Assembly: GCF_019049675.1 (NCBI RefSeq)
Contig: NZ_JAFMOW010000059.1
Location: 62,001-126,000, forward strand
Reading direction: 5' to 3'
From: Rahnella bonaserana
GTDB lineage: Bacteria; Pseudomonadota; Gammaproteobacteria; Enterobacterales; Enterobacteriaceae
Length of the DNA stretch: 64,000 bases
Part shown: positions 54,353 to 63,976 of the stretch, piece by piece
Position numbering within the stretch: position 1 is the first letter of the stretch
How the letters are laid out: each line of letters begins with the position of its first letter
The notes under the pieces: model-generated
Database searches by the model: none
What the model was told of the DNA's origin: nothing
The model's input: the letters and a program-made list of their open reading frames with translations, nothing else
Program-made: the position numbers and the translations under genes

Positions 54353-56248
54353 TTACCCGAGATAATAACGCCCTTTTCCGCTTTGTTTTGCCCGATACAT
54401 GGCGGCATCAGCGCGCGCCATCAGCGTATCGGGTAACAAAGGCTGACGCGCACGCCCTACCGCCACGCCAATACTGGCTGACAGCGAAACCGGCACGTCC
54501 GCTACGCGCTCCACACTGCGTAATGCGTTCATGAGACTGATGCAAATCCGGCTGACGTCGCTTTCCGTATTCACTAAATGACCCAGCAGGACCGTAAACT
54601 CATCCCCCGCCAGACGTGCAACCACGTCATGAGAACGCAGATTATCGCGCAAGGTATGTCCGAAAAACTTCAGGATCAGGTCGCCAAATTCGTGCCCGTA
54701 GGTGTCGTTGTAAGCTTTAAAGTTATCAATGTCTAAAAAAAGTAAGGCTATGTCTTTGTCTGCTTTTTCTTGTTGTCTGGCCGCGTAAATCAGGGATTGC
54801 TGAAATGCACGCCGGTTAGGAAGTCCGGTCAGCGAATCATGATTGGCTTCGAATTCCAGCTGCGCCTGGAGTTCTTTAATCTCACTGATGTCGGTCGAAA
54901 GGCCATAGTAGCCGCGGCCACCGTCATCACAAGGGATAAGCGTCGTGTGTAAAACGCCCCCCTTTCCGTGACGGGAATAACCGGGTAACTCGATGTCATA
55001 ACTGACGGCAACGCCTTGCAGAACCTGACGAATATAAGGCTCGATTTGCTGGTACGTTGTATGCCCGACGACGTCTTTCACCTGCCGGCCACGCACTTCA
55101 TCTTCTGCCACGCCATACCAGCTGGCATGAAAGTGGTTCACAAAAATGTATTCTTCATTCGCATCCACATGACAAATCAGTGCCGGAATGTTGTCGGTTA
55201 TGGCCCGCAGCCGGTTTTTGCTTTCCGTCAGTTCCCGTTCCCGGTTCAGACGTTGTGCAATTTCCTGATGCAACTGATCCATCGCAACCTGCAGTTCATT
55301 GGTGCGCGCAGCCACCCGTCTCTCCAGATCGCCCTGCAACGAATACAGCGTCTGCTCAATGTTTTTGCGCTCAGTAATGTCGCTGATCACCACAATATAG
55401 TGGTGTGCCTCGCCGGCTGCGTTACGTACCAGAGAAGCGGTCAGCGTCACCCACAGCGTGCTGCCATTAGATCGCTGAAGCAGTTTCTCAACGCTGAAAC
55501 TGTTAATTTCACCCGAGAGCAAACGAGGGATCAGACTATCTTCTGCATAGAGATCTTCAGGATGGGTAACGTCATGAAGCAGGCAACTGCGTAGCTGGTA
55601 TTCGGCGTAACCCAGCATGTTACATACCTGAGGATTAATACGCAGCCACCGCCAGTCGAGTCCGACCAGAGAAAACCCGACAGCAGCGTGAGCGAATGTC
55701 TGCTCAAATAAGGCTTCGCTTTTCGCCAGATTATCCTCCACCCGCGCCGTGTACTGCCGGTTTTCCAGATGAAAAATGTAGCTTTGTACCAGCGCGGTCA
55801 TATCCAGCAACGTTTGCCCGTCTTCCTCACTCCACTCTCTCGCCCGGTCATCAATCAGACACAGTGCTCCCAGAGCGGCACCCTGCTGGGAGTGCAGTGC
55901 GCAACCAGCATAGAACACAATATGCGGTTCGCCGGTGACAAGCGGATTATCGTGAAACCGTAAATCCAGCCTGGCATCTCTGACAATCAGGGGGCCGGTT
56001 TCAAGAATGGTATGGCCACAAAATGAGGTATCGCGCGGGGATTGATTGATATCAATGCCGGTATGGGACAAAAACCACTGCCGGTCGGCATCAATCAGTG
56101 AAACAACAACGGCTTTAGCCTGAAACTGGCGCGCAGCCATGCGGGTGATACGGTCGATCTCCTCAATTCTGGGGGAATCTAAGATGCCCAGAGAAGCCAG
56201 TATCGCAAGCCGAGCCTGTTCATCAACTGCCTGTTGAGGGACTAACAT
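54353..56248 (-). CDS. GAF-PAS-PAS-GGDEF diguanylate cyclase
   Basis: The 631-residue cytoplasmic protein has an N-terminal GAF domain (about 20-155; DTSFCGHTIL near 70), a PAS/PAC domain (about 180-300; ISDITERKNIEQTL) and a coiled-coil linker (about 300-345). A second PAS (about 350-465) and a C-terminal GGDEF domain (470-631) follow. The active-site motif is RLAGDEF (Ala for the first Gly, tolerated in known cyclases). An RSHD inhibitory I-site stands five residues upstream, so feedback inhibition by c-di-GMP is expected. No membrane segment is seen. It is convergent with dtpA. Confidence 0.92.
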   Translation of the reverse strand: MLVPQQAVDEQARLAILASLGILDSPRIEEIDRITRMAARQFQAKAVVVSLIDADRQWFLSHTGIDINQSPRDTSFCGHTILETGPLIVRDARLDLRFHDNPLVTGEPHIVFYAGCALHSQQGAALGALCLIDDRAREWSEEDGQTLLDMTALVQSYIFHLENRQYTARVEDNLAKSEALFEQTFAHAAVGFSLVGLDWRWLRINPQVCNMLGYAEYQLRSCLLHDVTHPEDLYAEDSLIPRLLSGEINSFSVEKLLQRSNGSTLWVTLTASLVRNAAGEAHHYIVVISDITERKNIEQTLYSLQGDLERRVAARTNELQVAMDQLHQEIAQRLNRERELTESKNRLRAITDNIPALICHVDANEEYIFVNHFHASWYGVAEDEVRGRQVKDVVGHTTYQQIEPYIRQVLQGVAVSYDIELPGYSRHGKGGVLHTTLIPCDDGGRGYYGLSTDISEIKELQAQLEFEANHDSLTGLPNRRAFQQSLIYAARQQEKADKDIALLFLDIDNFKAYNDTYGHEFGDLILKFFGHTLRDNLRSHDVVARLAGDEFTVLLGHLVNTESDVSRICISLMNALRSVERVADVPVSLSASIGVAVGRARQPLLPDTLMARADAAMYRAKQSGKGRYYLG

Positions 56249-56412
56249 AATGCACTCTCAATGATAACTGGTGGATATGTCATCAAGTCTACTGCGTTTA
56301 ACCGGAAAACCGGCTCTGATTCCGCCCGTGCCGGGCAAAAATCAGAATAGTGACAGATCACTAAAAACATCTTTATTTAACGAAATTGGTACAAACAGCG
56401 GCAAATTAACGG

Positions 56413-57444
56413 CTAAAGTGAGCTGACCCAATTCACATGCGTGGCATCAACCTGGTCGGATTGTTCTGCGTCACGGCGGTATTTCTGTCGCATTTCTGAC
56501 GGCGTGGCGCCATAAAACTCCAGAAAGTAACGGCGCAGCGCAGCCGGTTCAAGCCCGCACTGACGGGCGATGACAGCCAGGCTCTGATCAGACATGGATG
56601 ACGTACGCAGCAGACGTTTGGCGAGCAACAGACGGCGGCTGCGGATAAACTGCGCAATGCCACCCAGTGGCTCAAACAGCCGGTATAACCCCGAGCGCGA
56701 GATGGCAAAGTTTTTACACAGCACATCGACGCTCACCGGATGACTCAGGTGTTTTTCGATGAACAAACAAATGCGTTCCAGACGGGCACTTTGCTCAAAC
56801 GGATGCTCAACTTTTTTGCCCGCCACCAGATGCAGAGTTTGCAGGAAAACAGAGGCCGCACCTTCACCGGTACTCAGCACTTCCTGCTCAGTCATCTGAT
56901 CAAAGACCTGTACCATCGTCGCAAAATGATTGCGCAAAATGATGTTGACCGGCGATGTCGCAGGAATGCGTTTACCGTGCAGGGCAGCAATATCGACATT
57001 AAAATGCAGGCTGTGTTTGGGCATAATAATGTACTGATAGGAGCCCAGACGTGGTTTCTGATCACCCGGATACACATGAATTTTGATTGGCTGCGACATA
57101 TCCTGGATCAGGATATCGCCCTGTGCCAGCGTGAAGCGCTCACCAAAACACTGGCACTCCATTCCGCCGATGATAATGATGAAAATGACAATGTGATCGG
57201 GCATGGAAAACAGATTGCCATACTGGCGGTTAATGTCGTGCTCGCTGACGGTCAGAACGCCGCCGATGACGCGCCCGAAATTGTATCCGGTTACGCCCCA
57301 GTCAAATTCATCCCTGTGACGATCGGGCAGTTCCAGCTTAAAGCCTGCGCTGGACATCCCGTCCTCCCATTCATAGAAACGGGTCTCGAAGTCCTGATAG
57401 ATGTTGGCACCGTCTACTATCTTTCGTGAAGATGAATCGCTCAT
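56413..57444 (-). CDS. AraC-family transcriptional regulator
   Basis: From the ATG at 57444 (GGTGAG ahead) the protein has 343 residues. The C-terminal 100 residues form an AraC/XylS DNA-binding domain with two HTHs (HPVSVDVLCKNFAISRSGLY near 240, QSLAVIARQCGLEPAALRRY near 300, then FYGATPSEMRQKYR). The N-terminal cupin-like part (AraC_binding_2 type) has FGERFTLAQGDILIQDMSQP near 100. It is divergent from the small membrane protein gene and could regulate it or the diguanylate cyclase. The ligand is unknown. Confidence 0.88.
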   Translation of the reverse strand: MSDSSSRKIVDGANIYQDFETRFYEWEDGMSSAGFKLELPDRHRDEFDWGVTGYNFGRVIGGVLTVSEHDINRQYGNLFSMPDHIVIFIIIIGGMECQCFGERFTLAQGDILIQDMSQPIKIHVYPGDQKPRLGSYQYIIMPKHSLHFNVDIAALHGKRIPATSPVNIILRNHFATMVQVFDQMTEQEVLSTGEGAASVFLQTLHLVAGKKVEHPFEQSARLERICLFIEKHLSHPVSVDVLCKNFAISRSGLYRLFEPLGGIAQFIRSRRLLLAKRLLRTSSMSDQSLAVIARQCGLEPAALRRYFLEFYGATPSEMRQKYRRDAEQSDQVDATHVNWVSSL

Positions 57445-57748
57445 TTTCTCACCGAAAATTAAGATAATTCTGAAACGATAATCTACCTCCTGCTGATAAA
57501 TCAATGCGTAGCAGCAATTGGCAATACTTTTTTCCTGAATTCTTATATTTTGGAGGGCGGAATAAACTGCGCAAAGGGTTGTAAAATCAGGGATTAAGCG
57601 CCGTTAATCACACGATTGATTTGTCAGGTTATTCGCGATAATTATTTTGGGATCGGTTAATATCATGTTGAAGATCCTCACTTTCGTGATTTGCTATTCT
57701 TAAAAAAACACGATCCATTTTTCACCCAACCGTCGCCAGGAAATGCCC
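57445..57748. promoter_or_regulatory. Divergent intergenic region araC-type gene / small membrane protein gene
   Basis: 304 AT-rich bases with promoters expected in both directions. No distinct operator repeat was recognised and no gene is present. Confidence 0.4.
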
Positions 57749-58018
57749 ATGGAAAAAAGAAAGGTCCTGGATGAAGGACGTCAGCTCAAGCGTATAAATG
57801 CGGAAACCCGCAGACAATCGCACATGCACAAATGGTTTGCCATAGTGGCCGCCCTCGATTGCGTGCTGGTTATTTTTTATGATCAGGACATGCGCAATAT
57901 CGTTTTCTCAGCCAGCGTTTGCATCGTCTGTACTTTTCTGTGGCTCAAAGGCCGCAAACAATCCCGCAATTATCGTCGTGAATGGGACCAGAAATTCGGC
58001 ACTAAAAAGCATCCCTGA
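57749..58018 (+). CDS. Small protein with two membrane helices, unknown function
   Basis: The 89-residue protein has a basic N-terminus, two hydrophobic segments (WFAIVAALDCVLVIFYD at about 28-44 and IVFSASVCIVCTFLWLKG at about 50-67) and a basic C-terminus (RKQSRNYRREWDQKFG). I do not recognise its family. The ATG at 57749 has AGGA 7 nt ahead; the ATG two codons earlier overlaps that site. It lies upstream of a membrane diguanylate cyclase, 142 nt apart. Confidence 0.65.
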   Translation: MEKRKVLDEGRQLKRINAETRRQSHMHKWFAIVAALDCVLVIFYDQDMRNIVFSASVCIVCTFLWLKGRKQSRNYRREWDQKFGTKKHP

Positions 58019-58160
58019 GCATTTTCCCTGCGCCTTCGTCTGGTTTAATCCCCCTCGATCATAAAGAAATTCCTAAATTTGATAAAAGTGTTTCTGTCCC
58101 GTGCGATTAATAAGTCAAAATAACCACCGGCATACCCGCAAATAACAACTTATAAAATTT

Positions 58161-59294
58161 ATGCATCTCGACGTTTACACGTTATTTATATTTGAGCTTT
58201 TTATTCTCATCCTGCTCACTACCGTTATGCTGTTCGCATGGATCGGAGGTCGCAGGGATCCTACGCTCGGGCTCACGGCCCTGATGCTGGCATTCTCCAC
58301 CGCAGGCACGTTGCTCAGCAGCATGCGTTCAGGCGTGAGCGAAATTATTCCCGTGGTCTTCAGTAACATGATGATTTTGCTCTGTTACGGAATTATGTGG
58401 GCCGCATTAAGAATGTTTACTGGCCGCAGGGTATTTCTGCCGGTGGTATGTTCCGGACCCGTTATCTGGCTCCTGTTCTGCCTGTATCCGGCGTTTTACC
58501 ACAGCCTTGAGCAGCGGATTTTCCTCACCTCATTGTTAACGGCGGCTTATACCCTGCTGGCGACACTCGAGCTCTGGCATGCACGCAGGCAACTGCATGT
58601 GACTTACTGGCCCGCACTGCCACTGAGTTTTTTCCACGCCTGTTTCTATCTGGCACGTCCTTTCTTTGATGACGGTTTGCCGTATGCCGAGATGGCGGGA
58701 GGTCATAGCAGCGGATTCTTCGCTATACTGATTTTTGAAGCCATTTTGTATGCTATCTGCCTGTCTTTCATTATTCTTGCCATGGTGTATGAGCGCGGTC
58801 AGCTGGGTTATAAGCAGGCCTCGTTGTCTGATCCGCTGACAGGCGTTGGCAACCGCAGGGCCTTTCTTGAGCGCGGCAATGAGCTTGTCAGGAAGCGTAA
58901 AAACAACGATTTTCCTTTACAGCTGATCTTATTTGATCTGGATAATTTTAAACGGCTTAATGACCAGTATGGCCATGCCGGCGGCGATTCGGCCCTGGTT
59001 TTCTTTTGTAATCTGGTCAACTCTTCCCTGGAGAAAAAAGATATTTTTGCCCGTATTGGCGGAGAAGAATTCGCCTGCCTGACGACACGGCCCAGAGATC
59101 AGGCGATACGGATGGCGGAGAATATTCGTTTTCAGCTGGCAGAGAATTCGCAGCACAATATTCCGATGACGGTCAGCGCAGGACTGGCGTTCAGTGAACC
59201 CGATCAGGACTCAATCTCACATTTATTAATTCAGGCAGATCATGCTTTGTATCGGGCTAAATCTGCCGGTAAAAACCGCATTGAGCTGAGTTGA
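58161..59294 (+). CDS. Membrane diguanylate cyclase (GGDEF)
   Basis: The 377-residue protein has about six membrane helices in its first 205 residues and a GGDEF domain (about 215-377). The active-site motif ARIGGEEFACL is intact. The position of the I-site reads EKKD rather than RxxD, so product inhibition is probably absent. The membrane part may sense an envelope signal. It lies between the small membrane protein and a second c-di-GMP gene on the same strand. Confidence 0.93.
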   Translation: MHLDVYTLFIFELFILILLTTVMLFAWIGGRRDPTLGLTALMLAFSTAGTLLSSMRSGVSEIIPVVFSNMMILLCYGIMWAALRMFTGRRVFLPVVCSGPVIWLLFCLYPAFYHSLEQRIFLTSLLTAAYTLLATLELWHARRQLHVTYWPALPLSFFHACFYLARPFFDDGLPYAEMAGGHSSGFFAILIFEAILYAICLSFIILAMVYERGQLGYKQASLSDPLTGVGNRRAFLERGNELVRKRKNNDFPLQLILFDLDNFKRLNDQYGHAGGDSALVFFCNLVNSSLEKKDIFARIGGEEFACLTTRPRDQAIRMAENIRFQLAENSQHNIPMTVSAGLAFSEPDQDSISHLLIQADHALYRAKSAGKNRIELS

Positions 59295-59483
59295 TCGTTA
59301 TTCACCCGAACAAAATATCGAATACCTCACTTAGGGCGTGATAAGCGATTGAATTTTAGAATTTAAAAACATCGGTAATATTCTCGTCCAATTGTGAGTA
59401 ATAATTGCAAAAACAACCTGATGAGTCACCGGCTTTGACACTGCGCCACACCACACTCATATTCTGCTCGGGGTAGTTAACTC

Positions 59484-61157
59484 ATGCTTACTGATATTGC
59501 GATATGCCAGGCAGTTCTTGATGCGCTTCCCGAGGCAACGGTGCTGAAAGATGACAGCCGTAAATTGGTATTTCTCAATCAGAAAGCCAGTGAGTTTTAT
59601 GGTCGTCCGCGTGAAGAGTTAATTGGTCAGGATGTTTCATTTTTTACCGAACCGGACCAGGCTGCCCGTCAGCGCGAGCGGGATATCGAAGTGCTGGAAA
59701 CGGGTGAAAAAACGGTTAACGAAGAAACACTGGTGGATCCTTCAGGAAAGCGGCGCAATGTGCTGGTGCGCAAGTCACGCGTCACGCTTGAGACGCGGCA
59801 TTTTATTCTGACCTCCATCATGGACATCTCCCTGCTGCGCAGTTCCGAAGCGCAAATCCGTTATCTTGCCCGCCATGATGTACTGACCGGTCTGCCTAAC
59901 CGCACGGCGCTAAGTGAAGAACTCAGCCAGATTGCGGCACAGCGGATGTATCGTCCGGAACCCTGCGCACTGCTCCTGCTTAATCTTAACGATTTCAATT
60001 ACATCAACGATACCTATGGTTATCAGGCCGGTGATGCGATTTTATGTGAATTCGGACAGCGTTTGCGTAATGAAGTGGGTAGCAGCGGCACGGTTTCACG
60101 CATCGGCGGCGATGAGTTCTCGATTATCTTGCGCAATAATCCGACCAGCGAAATGGCCAACAATCTGGCGCTGGAAATTCTGGTGATGATGCGCCAGCCT
60201 TTCACGCTGACGCGCGCTAACCCGATGATGACCCTTTCTTTCGGTATTGTGATGTTTGGCGCTGAAAATATTACTGCCGGGGAAATTATGCGTCGCGGGA
60301 ATACTGCGCTGCTGGAAGCCAAGCAACGCGGCAAGAATATGTTCTCGTTCTATTCTGAATTGCTGGATGCCAGCAGCGTCAGTAAACGTATTATGGTGAA
60401 AGCGCTGGCAGAATCGCTGGCTAAAGAAGGCGATCTTTCCTGCGTATACCAGCCGATTTTGCGCAGTCGTGACGAAAAGGTCGTGTGCGTGGAAGCGCTC
60501 GCCCGCTGGAATCACGGTGTGCTCGGGCAAGTCTCGCCGGTGCAGTTTATTGCTCTGGCAGAAGAAACCGGTCTGGTGATCCAGCTCGGTGAAATCGTTC
60601 TCCGTCAGGCCTGCCGGGATATTAAGAACTTCAGCCAGCTCAATCTGGCGATTAATGTCTCCGCGGTACAACTGGGAGAACCTGATTTCGGGCCGCGAAT
60701 TCTGGCCGTTCTGGCAGAAGAGAACTTCCCGCCTTCACGTCTGGAGCTCGAACTGACCGAAACTTCGGTGATGAACGCCAATGCCATCAGTCTCAGTCAT
60801 CTGGTGAAACTGCGCAAAGCCGGTGTGAAAATTTCGCTCGATGATTTCGGTACCGGTTATTCCAGCCTCAGTTTATTGAAAGATATCTCAGTAGACAGCG
60901 TTAAAATCGACCGTTCATTTGTGCAGTACGTCACAGAAGTGAACGATACCGCTGCCATTGTTTCTGCCGTCTCCCAGCTCGGCAATAAAATGCATCTCAA
61001 TGTGATCGCTGAGGGCGTAGAAAATCAGCTTCAAAAATCCTTTTTAGTATCAGCAGGTTGCTCGCATTTGCAGGGCTATCTTTTCTCACGGCCGGTACCG
61101 GTTGAAGTATTATCAACGTTGCTGACCACTGAGATGAATATGTCAGCCATTATCTGA
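59484..61157 (+). CDS. PAS-GGDEF-EAL protein, likely bifunctional in c-di-GMP turnover
   Basis: The 557-residue protein has a PAS domain (about 5-125), a GGDEF domain (about 130-290) with intact RIGGDEFSII, and an EAL domain (about 300-550). All expected phosphodiesterase residues are visible: EALARW, NVSAVQL, LELELTETS, DDFGTGYSS, KIDRSF, AEGVEN and QGYLFSRP. It lacks an RxxD I-site. It could make or degrade c-di-GMP, or use GTP binding at GGDEF to stimulate the EAL domain. No membrane helix is present. Confidence 0.93.
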   Translation: MLTDIAICQAVLDALPEATVLKDDSRKLVFLNQKASEFYGRPREELIGQDVSFFTEPDQAARQRERDIEVLETGEKTVNEETLVDPSGKRRNVLVRKSRVTLETRHFILTSIMDISLLRSSEAQIRYLARHDVLTGLPNRTALSEELSQIAAQRMYRPEPCALLLLNLNDFNYINDTYGYQAGDAILCEFGQRLRNEVGSSGTVSRIGGDEFSIILRNNPTSEMANNLALEILVMMRQPFTLTRANPMMTLSFGIVMFGAENITAGEIMRRGNTALLEAKQRGKNMFSFYSELLDASSVSKRIMVKALAESLAKEGDLSCVYQPILRSRDEKVVCVEALARWNHGVLGQVSPVQFIALAEETGLVIQLGEIVLRQACRDIKNFSQLNLAINVSAVQLGEPDFGPRILAVLAEENFPPSRLELELTETSVMNANAISLSHLVKLRKAGVKISLDDFGTGYSSLSLLKDISVDSVKIDRSFVQYVTEVNDTAAIVSAVSQLGNKMHLNVIAEGVENQLQKSFLVSAGCSHLQGYLFSRPVPVEVLSTLLTTEMNMSAII

Positions 61158-61281
61158 AACGCTGATACATAAGCTTCATAGATAACTCAAAACGCCTTAT
61201 TAATTCATTCAATTGGCGCTCGTCCCTGTTTTACTGACATGATCCGAGGCTGATAAATTACGCCGTTTAAGGAAATACATC

Positions 61282-62148
61282 ATGTCATCGTTTTCAGGTA
61301 TCTGGGTCCCGCTGGTCACACCTTTCCATGAGGGTGAGATCGACTTTACTGCACTGAAATCTTTGTGCACCCGGCTGCTCAAACGGGGCGTTGATGGCGT
61401 TGTCGTTTGCGGAACCACCGGTGAAGCACCGATGCTCACCAAAGAAGAACAACTTCAGGTTCTGGATGCCGTGCTGGAAATCGTACCCGGCCATCAGGTG
61501 ATCATGGGGCTTTCCGGTACCCATATGCCGGTTATCCGCGAAATGCAGGATGCGATACTTCAGCGCCCTGTCGCAGGCCTGCTGATCCCCGCACCTTATT
61601 ACATCCGCCCTTCTCAGGCCGCGCTGGTTGCCTGGTTTAGTGAAATTGCCGACCATTCAACGGTGCCGGTGGTGCTTTACAATATTCCTTACCGTACCGG
61701 CGTGCAGATGGAGCTGGACACATTCCGCCAGCTGGCTAAACATCCGCAGATCAGCGCAGTCAAAGATTGTGGCGGAAGTATTGATCTGACGCTTTCACTG
61801 CTCGCTGACGGGGAACTGGATGTGCTTTGCGGTGAAGACGTACAGATTTTCTCGACACTGAGTCTGGGCGGCGCCGGTGCCATTGCCGCTTCTTCGCATA
61901 TTTTCCCGGAAGAGTTTGTTCAGCTTATCCGTCAGTTCAAAGAGCAGGATATTGTGGCGGCACGTAAAACATTTTTCAGCCTGCTGCCGATGATCCGACT
62001 GATGTTCTCTGCCCCTAATCCGGCGGCGATTAAATATGCCTTATCGCTAGACGGCCTGATGAAAAATGAGCTGCGTTCACCGATGCTCCCTGCCCCGCAA
62101 AATGTTGAAGTGGCAGTCCGTGATTACCTGAATCAGCATTCCCGCTAA
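61282..62148 (+). CDS. DapA-family aldolase (dihydrodipicolinate synthase-like)
   Basis: The 288-residue TIM-barrel protein has CGTTGEAPMLTKEE near 42 (GTTGES is usual in DapA), PAPYYIRPSQ near 103, YNIPYRTGVQ near 132 and the Schiff-base Lys in SAVKDCGG near 159. The catalytic Tyr, Arg and Lys are therefore kept. The GEAP in place of GES and its isolated position, away from bamC and purC which adjoin dapA in E. coli, suggest a paralogue acting on another keto-acid aldol. True DapA activity cannot be excluded. Confidence 0.82.
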   Translation: MSSFSGIWVPLVTPFHEGEIDFTALKSLCTRLLKRGVDGVVVCGTTGEAPMLTKEEQLQVLDAVLEIVPGHQVIMGLSGTHMPVIREMQDAILQRPVAGLLIPAPYYIRPSQAALVAWFSEIADHSTVPVVLYNIPYRTGVQMELDTFRQLAKHPQISAVKDCGGSIDLTLSLLADGELDVLCGEDVQIFSTLSLGGAGAIAASSHIFPEEFVQLIRQFKEQDIVAARKTFFSLLPMIRLMFSAPNPAAIKYALSLDGLMKNELRSPMLPAPQNVEVAVRDYLNQHSR

Positions 62149-62321
62149 CAGCCTGAGGTTAAGCAGAATATGAGGAGTCAGGCTCATTGTCACAATTAAA
62201 ACACTGACTTTTGCTCCCGCCAGTTCTAGGATAGAAGCAGTTTTTATATAGCCGAATCGCTGTCCCGTGAAACCTTTGTGTTTTACGGGATCAGACGGGT
62301 TGCTCATCAAATGGAGTGTTT

Positions 62322-62927
62322 ATGAAACTGTATTATAAATCCGGTGCCTGTTCTCTTTCCCCGCATATCGTCCTGCGTGAAGCAGGTCTGGACTTCAGCA
62401 TTGAGAAAGTTGATCTGGCGACCAAGAAAACCGAAACCGGTGATGACTTCCTCGCAGTGAACCCGAAAGGGCAAATCCCGACACTGTTGCTCAATGATGG
62501 CAGCATTCTGACCGAAGGCGTGGCTATCGTGCAGTATCTGGCCGATCAGAAACCTGATCGTCAGCTGATGCCGGAACAAGGTACGCCGGCTCGCTATCAT
62601 GCGCTCGAATGGCTGAACTATATTGCGACTGAGCTGCATAAAGGCTTCTCTCCGCTGTTCAATCCAAAAACGCCGGATGATTTCAAAGCTGTGACCCGTG
62701 AAGCCCTGAGCAAAAAATTTGCTTACGTCAATGAGTCACTGAAAGACAATCAGTTCCTGCTGGGTGCCCGTTTCAGCGTGGCTGATGCCTATCTGTTCAC
62801 CGTGATGGGCTGGGCAAAAGCACTGAAGTTTGACCTGAGCGCACTGACCGAACTGAATGCGTATCTGGATCGCGTGGCTGCACGCCCTGCCGTTGACGCG
62901 GCACTGACGGCAGAAGGCCTGAAGTAA
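62322..62927 (+). CDS. gstA: Glutathione S-transferase, beta class
   Basis: From the ATG at 62322 (GGAG ahead) the protein has 201 residues, equal to E. coli GstA. The N-terminal thioredoxin-like part has KLYYKSGACSLSPHIVLRE with the beta-class Cys10 and VNPKGQIPTLLLNDG near 50. The C-terminal helical part holds NYIATELHKGFSPLF with His near 106. It conjugates glutathione to electrophiles. It is convergent with pdxY, as in E. coli. Confidence 0.95.
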   Translation: MKLYYKSGACSLSPHIVLREAGLDFSIEKVDLATKKTETGDDFLAVNPKGQIPTLLLNDGSILTEGVAIVQYLADQKPDRQLMPEQGTPARYHALEWLNYIATELHKGFSPLFNPKTPDDFKAVTREALSKKFAYVNESLKDNQFLLGARFSVADAYLFTVMGWAKALKFDLSALTELNAYLDRVAARPAVDAALTAEGLK

Positions 62928-62963
62928 TTATTGAGTCTGTTGACTGAAAAAATGAGTACAAAC

Positions 62964-63000
62964 AAAAACGCCCCGGCTGCATCAGCACGGGGCGTTTTTT
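62964..63000. terminator. Terminator between gstA and pdxY
   Basis: Stem AAAACGCCCCG / CGGGGCGTTTT with T runs; it can serve both convergent genes. Confidence 0.92.
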
Positions 63001-63013
63001 ATGCAGGTTAATA

Positions 63014-63874
63014 TCAGAGTTTAACCGCCGGGAAATGGTGCTCAGGTTTGACCATCTTGTCCTGCGCCGCCACGATTTGGAGTTCATACTCACCCATCGC
63101 GTGGGTAGTCAGCATCACTTCGTAAACCGCCGCCGTGACGTGTTCCAGCGCTTTATCCAGCGCTTCGCCTTTGAGCAGATTAACCAGCAGCAAGCCGCTG
63201 GTCAGGTCACCGACACCGACCGGCTGACGCACACCAAAATCCACCAGCGGACGGTCGATATGCCAGGCTTCATCTGCCGTTACCAGCAGCATTTCAAAGC
63301 GATCGCTGTGATAACCGGCGCGGCTTAAATGTTTCACCAGCACAATTTTCGGGCCTTTGCTGATGAGCTCACGAGCCGTTGTGACCGCTTCTTCAACACT
63401 TGCTACCGCATGGCCGCTGAGTAATTCCAGCTCCAGCAGGTTCGGGGCGATAATATCGCAGTTAACCAGCGCCTGATTGCAATGGAACTCAGCCACGCCC
63501 GGTGCCACGATACAGCCCTTTTCTGGATGCCCCATGACCGGGTCGCAAAAATACCAGGCATCCGGATTGGCCGCTTTCACCAGTCGGACAATCTCCAGAA
63601 TGCTCTGCCCCTGCTCCGGCGAGCCGATATAGCCACTCAGCACCGCGTCACAATCCTTCAGACGGTCAATGTCCGCAATCCCCTGCGCGATTTCAGTCAG
63701 ATGCGCAGCAGGCATCACGCAGCCAGTCCAGTGGCCATACTGAGTATGATTGGAGAACTGAACGGTATTCAGTGGCCAAACGTTTGCGCCCATACGACGC
63801 ATAGGGAATTCCGCCGCGCTGTTACCCGCGTGACCAAAAACCGTGTGTGACTGGATAGAAAGAATGCTTTTCAT
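63014..63874 (-). CDS. pdxY: Pyridoxal kinase 2
   Basis: The 286-residue protein has the length of E. coli PdxY (287). [20 protein letters not shown] at the start, [15 protein letters not shown] near 108 and [15 protein letters not shown] near 221 (ribokinase-type anion hole and catalytic Asp) are conserved. It phosphorylates pyridoxal to pyridoxal phosphate in the B6 salvage pathway. Confidence 0.96.
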   Translation of the reverse strand: MKSILSIQSHTVFGHAGNSAAEFPMRRMGANVWPLNTVQFSNHTQYGHWTGCVMPAAHLTEIAQGIADIDRLKDCDAVLSGYIGSPEQGQSILEIVRLVKAANPDAWYFCDPVMGHPEKGCIVAPGVAEFHCNQALVNCDIIAPNLLELELLSGHAVASVEEAVTTARELISKGPKIVLVKHLSRAGYHSDRFEMLLVTADEAWHIDRPLVDFGVRQPVGVGDLTSGLLLVNLLKGEALDKALEHVTAAVYEVMLTTHAMGEYELQIVAAQDKMVKPEHHFPAVKL

Positions 63875-63931
63875 GAGGAATTTCCGATTGCAACGTCATC
63901 GGGAGATGGCGGAATAACTGATATCAGTGAA

Positions 63932-63962
63932 CAAAAACGGGAGGCCATTCAGCCCCCCGTTT
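63932..63962 (-). terminator. Terminator of the gene upstream of pdxY
   Basis: Stem AAAACGGGGGG / CCTCCCGTTTT (minus strand) followed by TTTTTG. It lies 15 nt past a TAA and shows that another minus-strand gene ends at the window edge. Confidence 0.8.
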
Positions 63963-63976
63963 TGCTGGCTTAAAAC

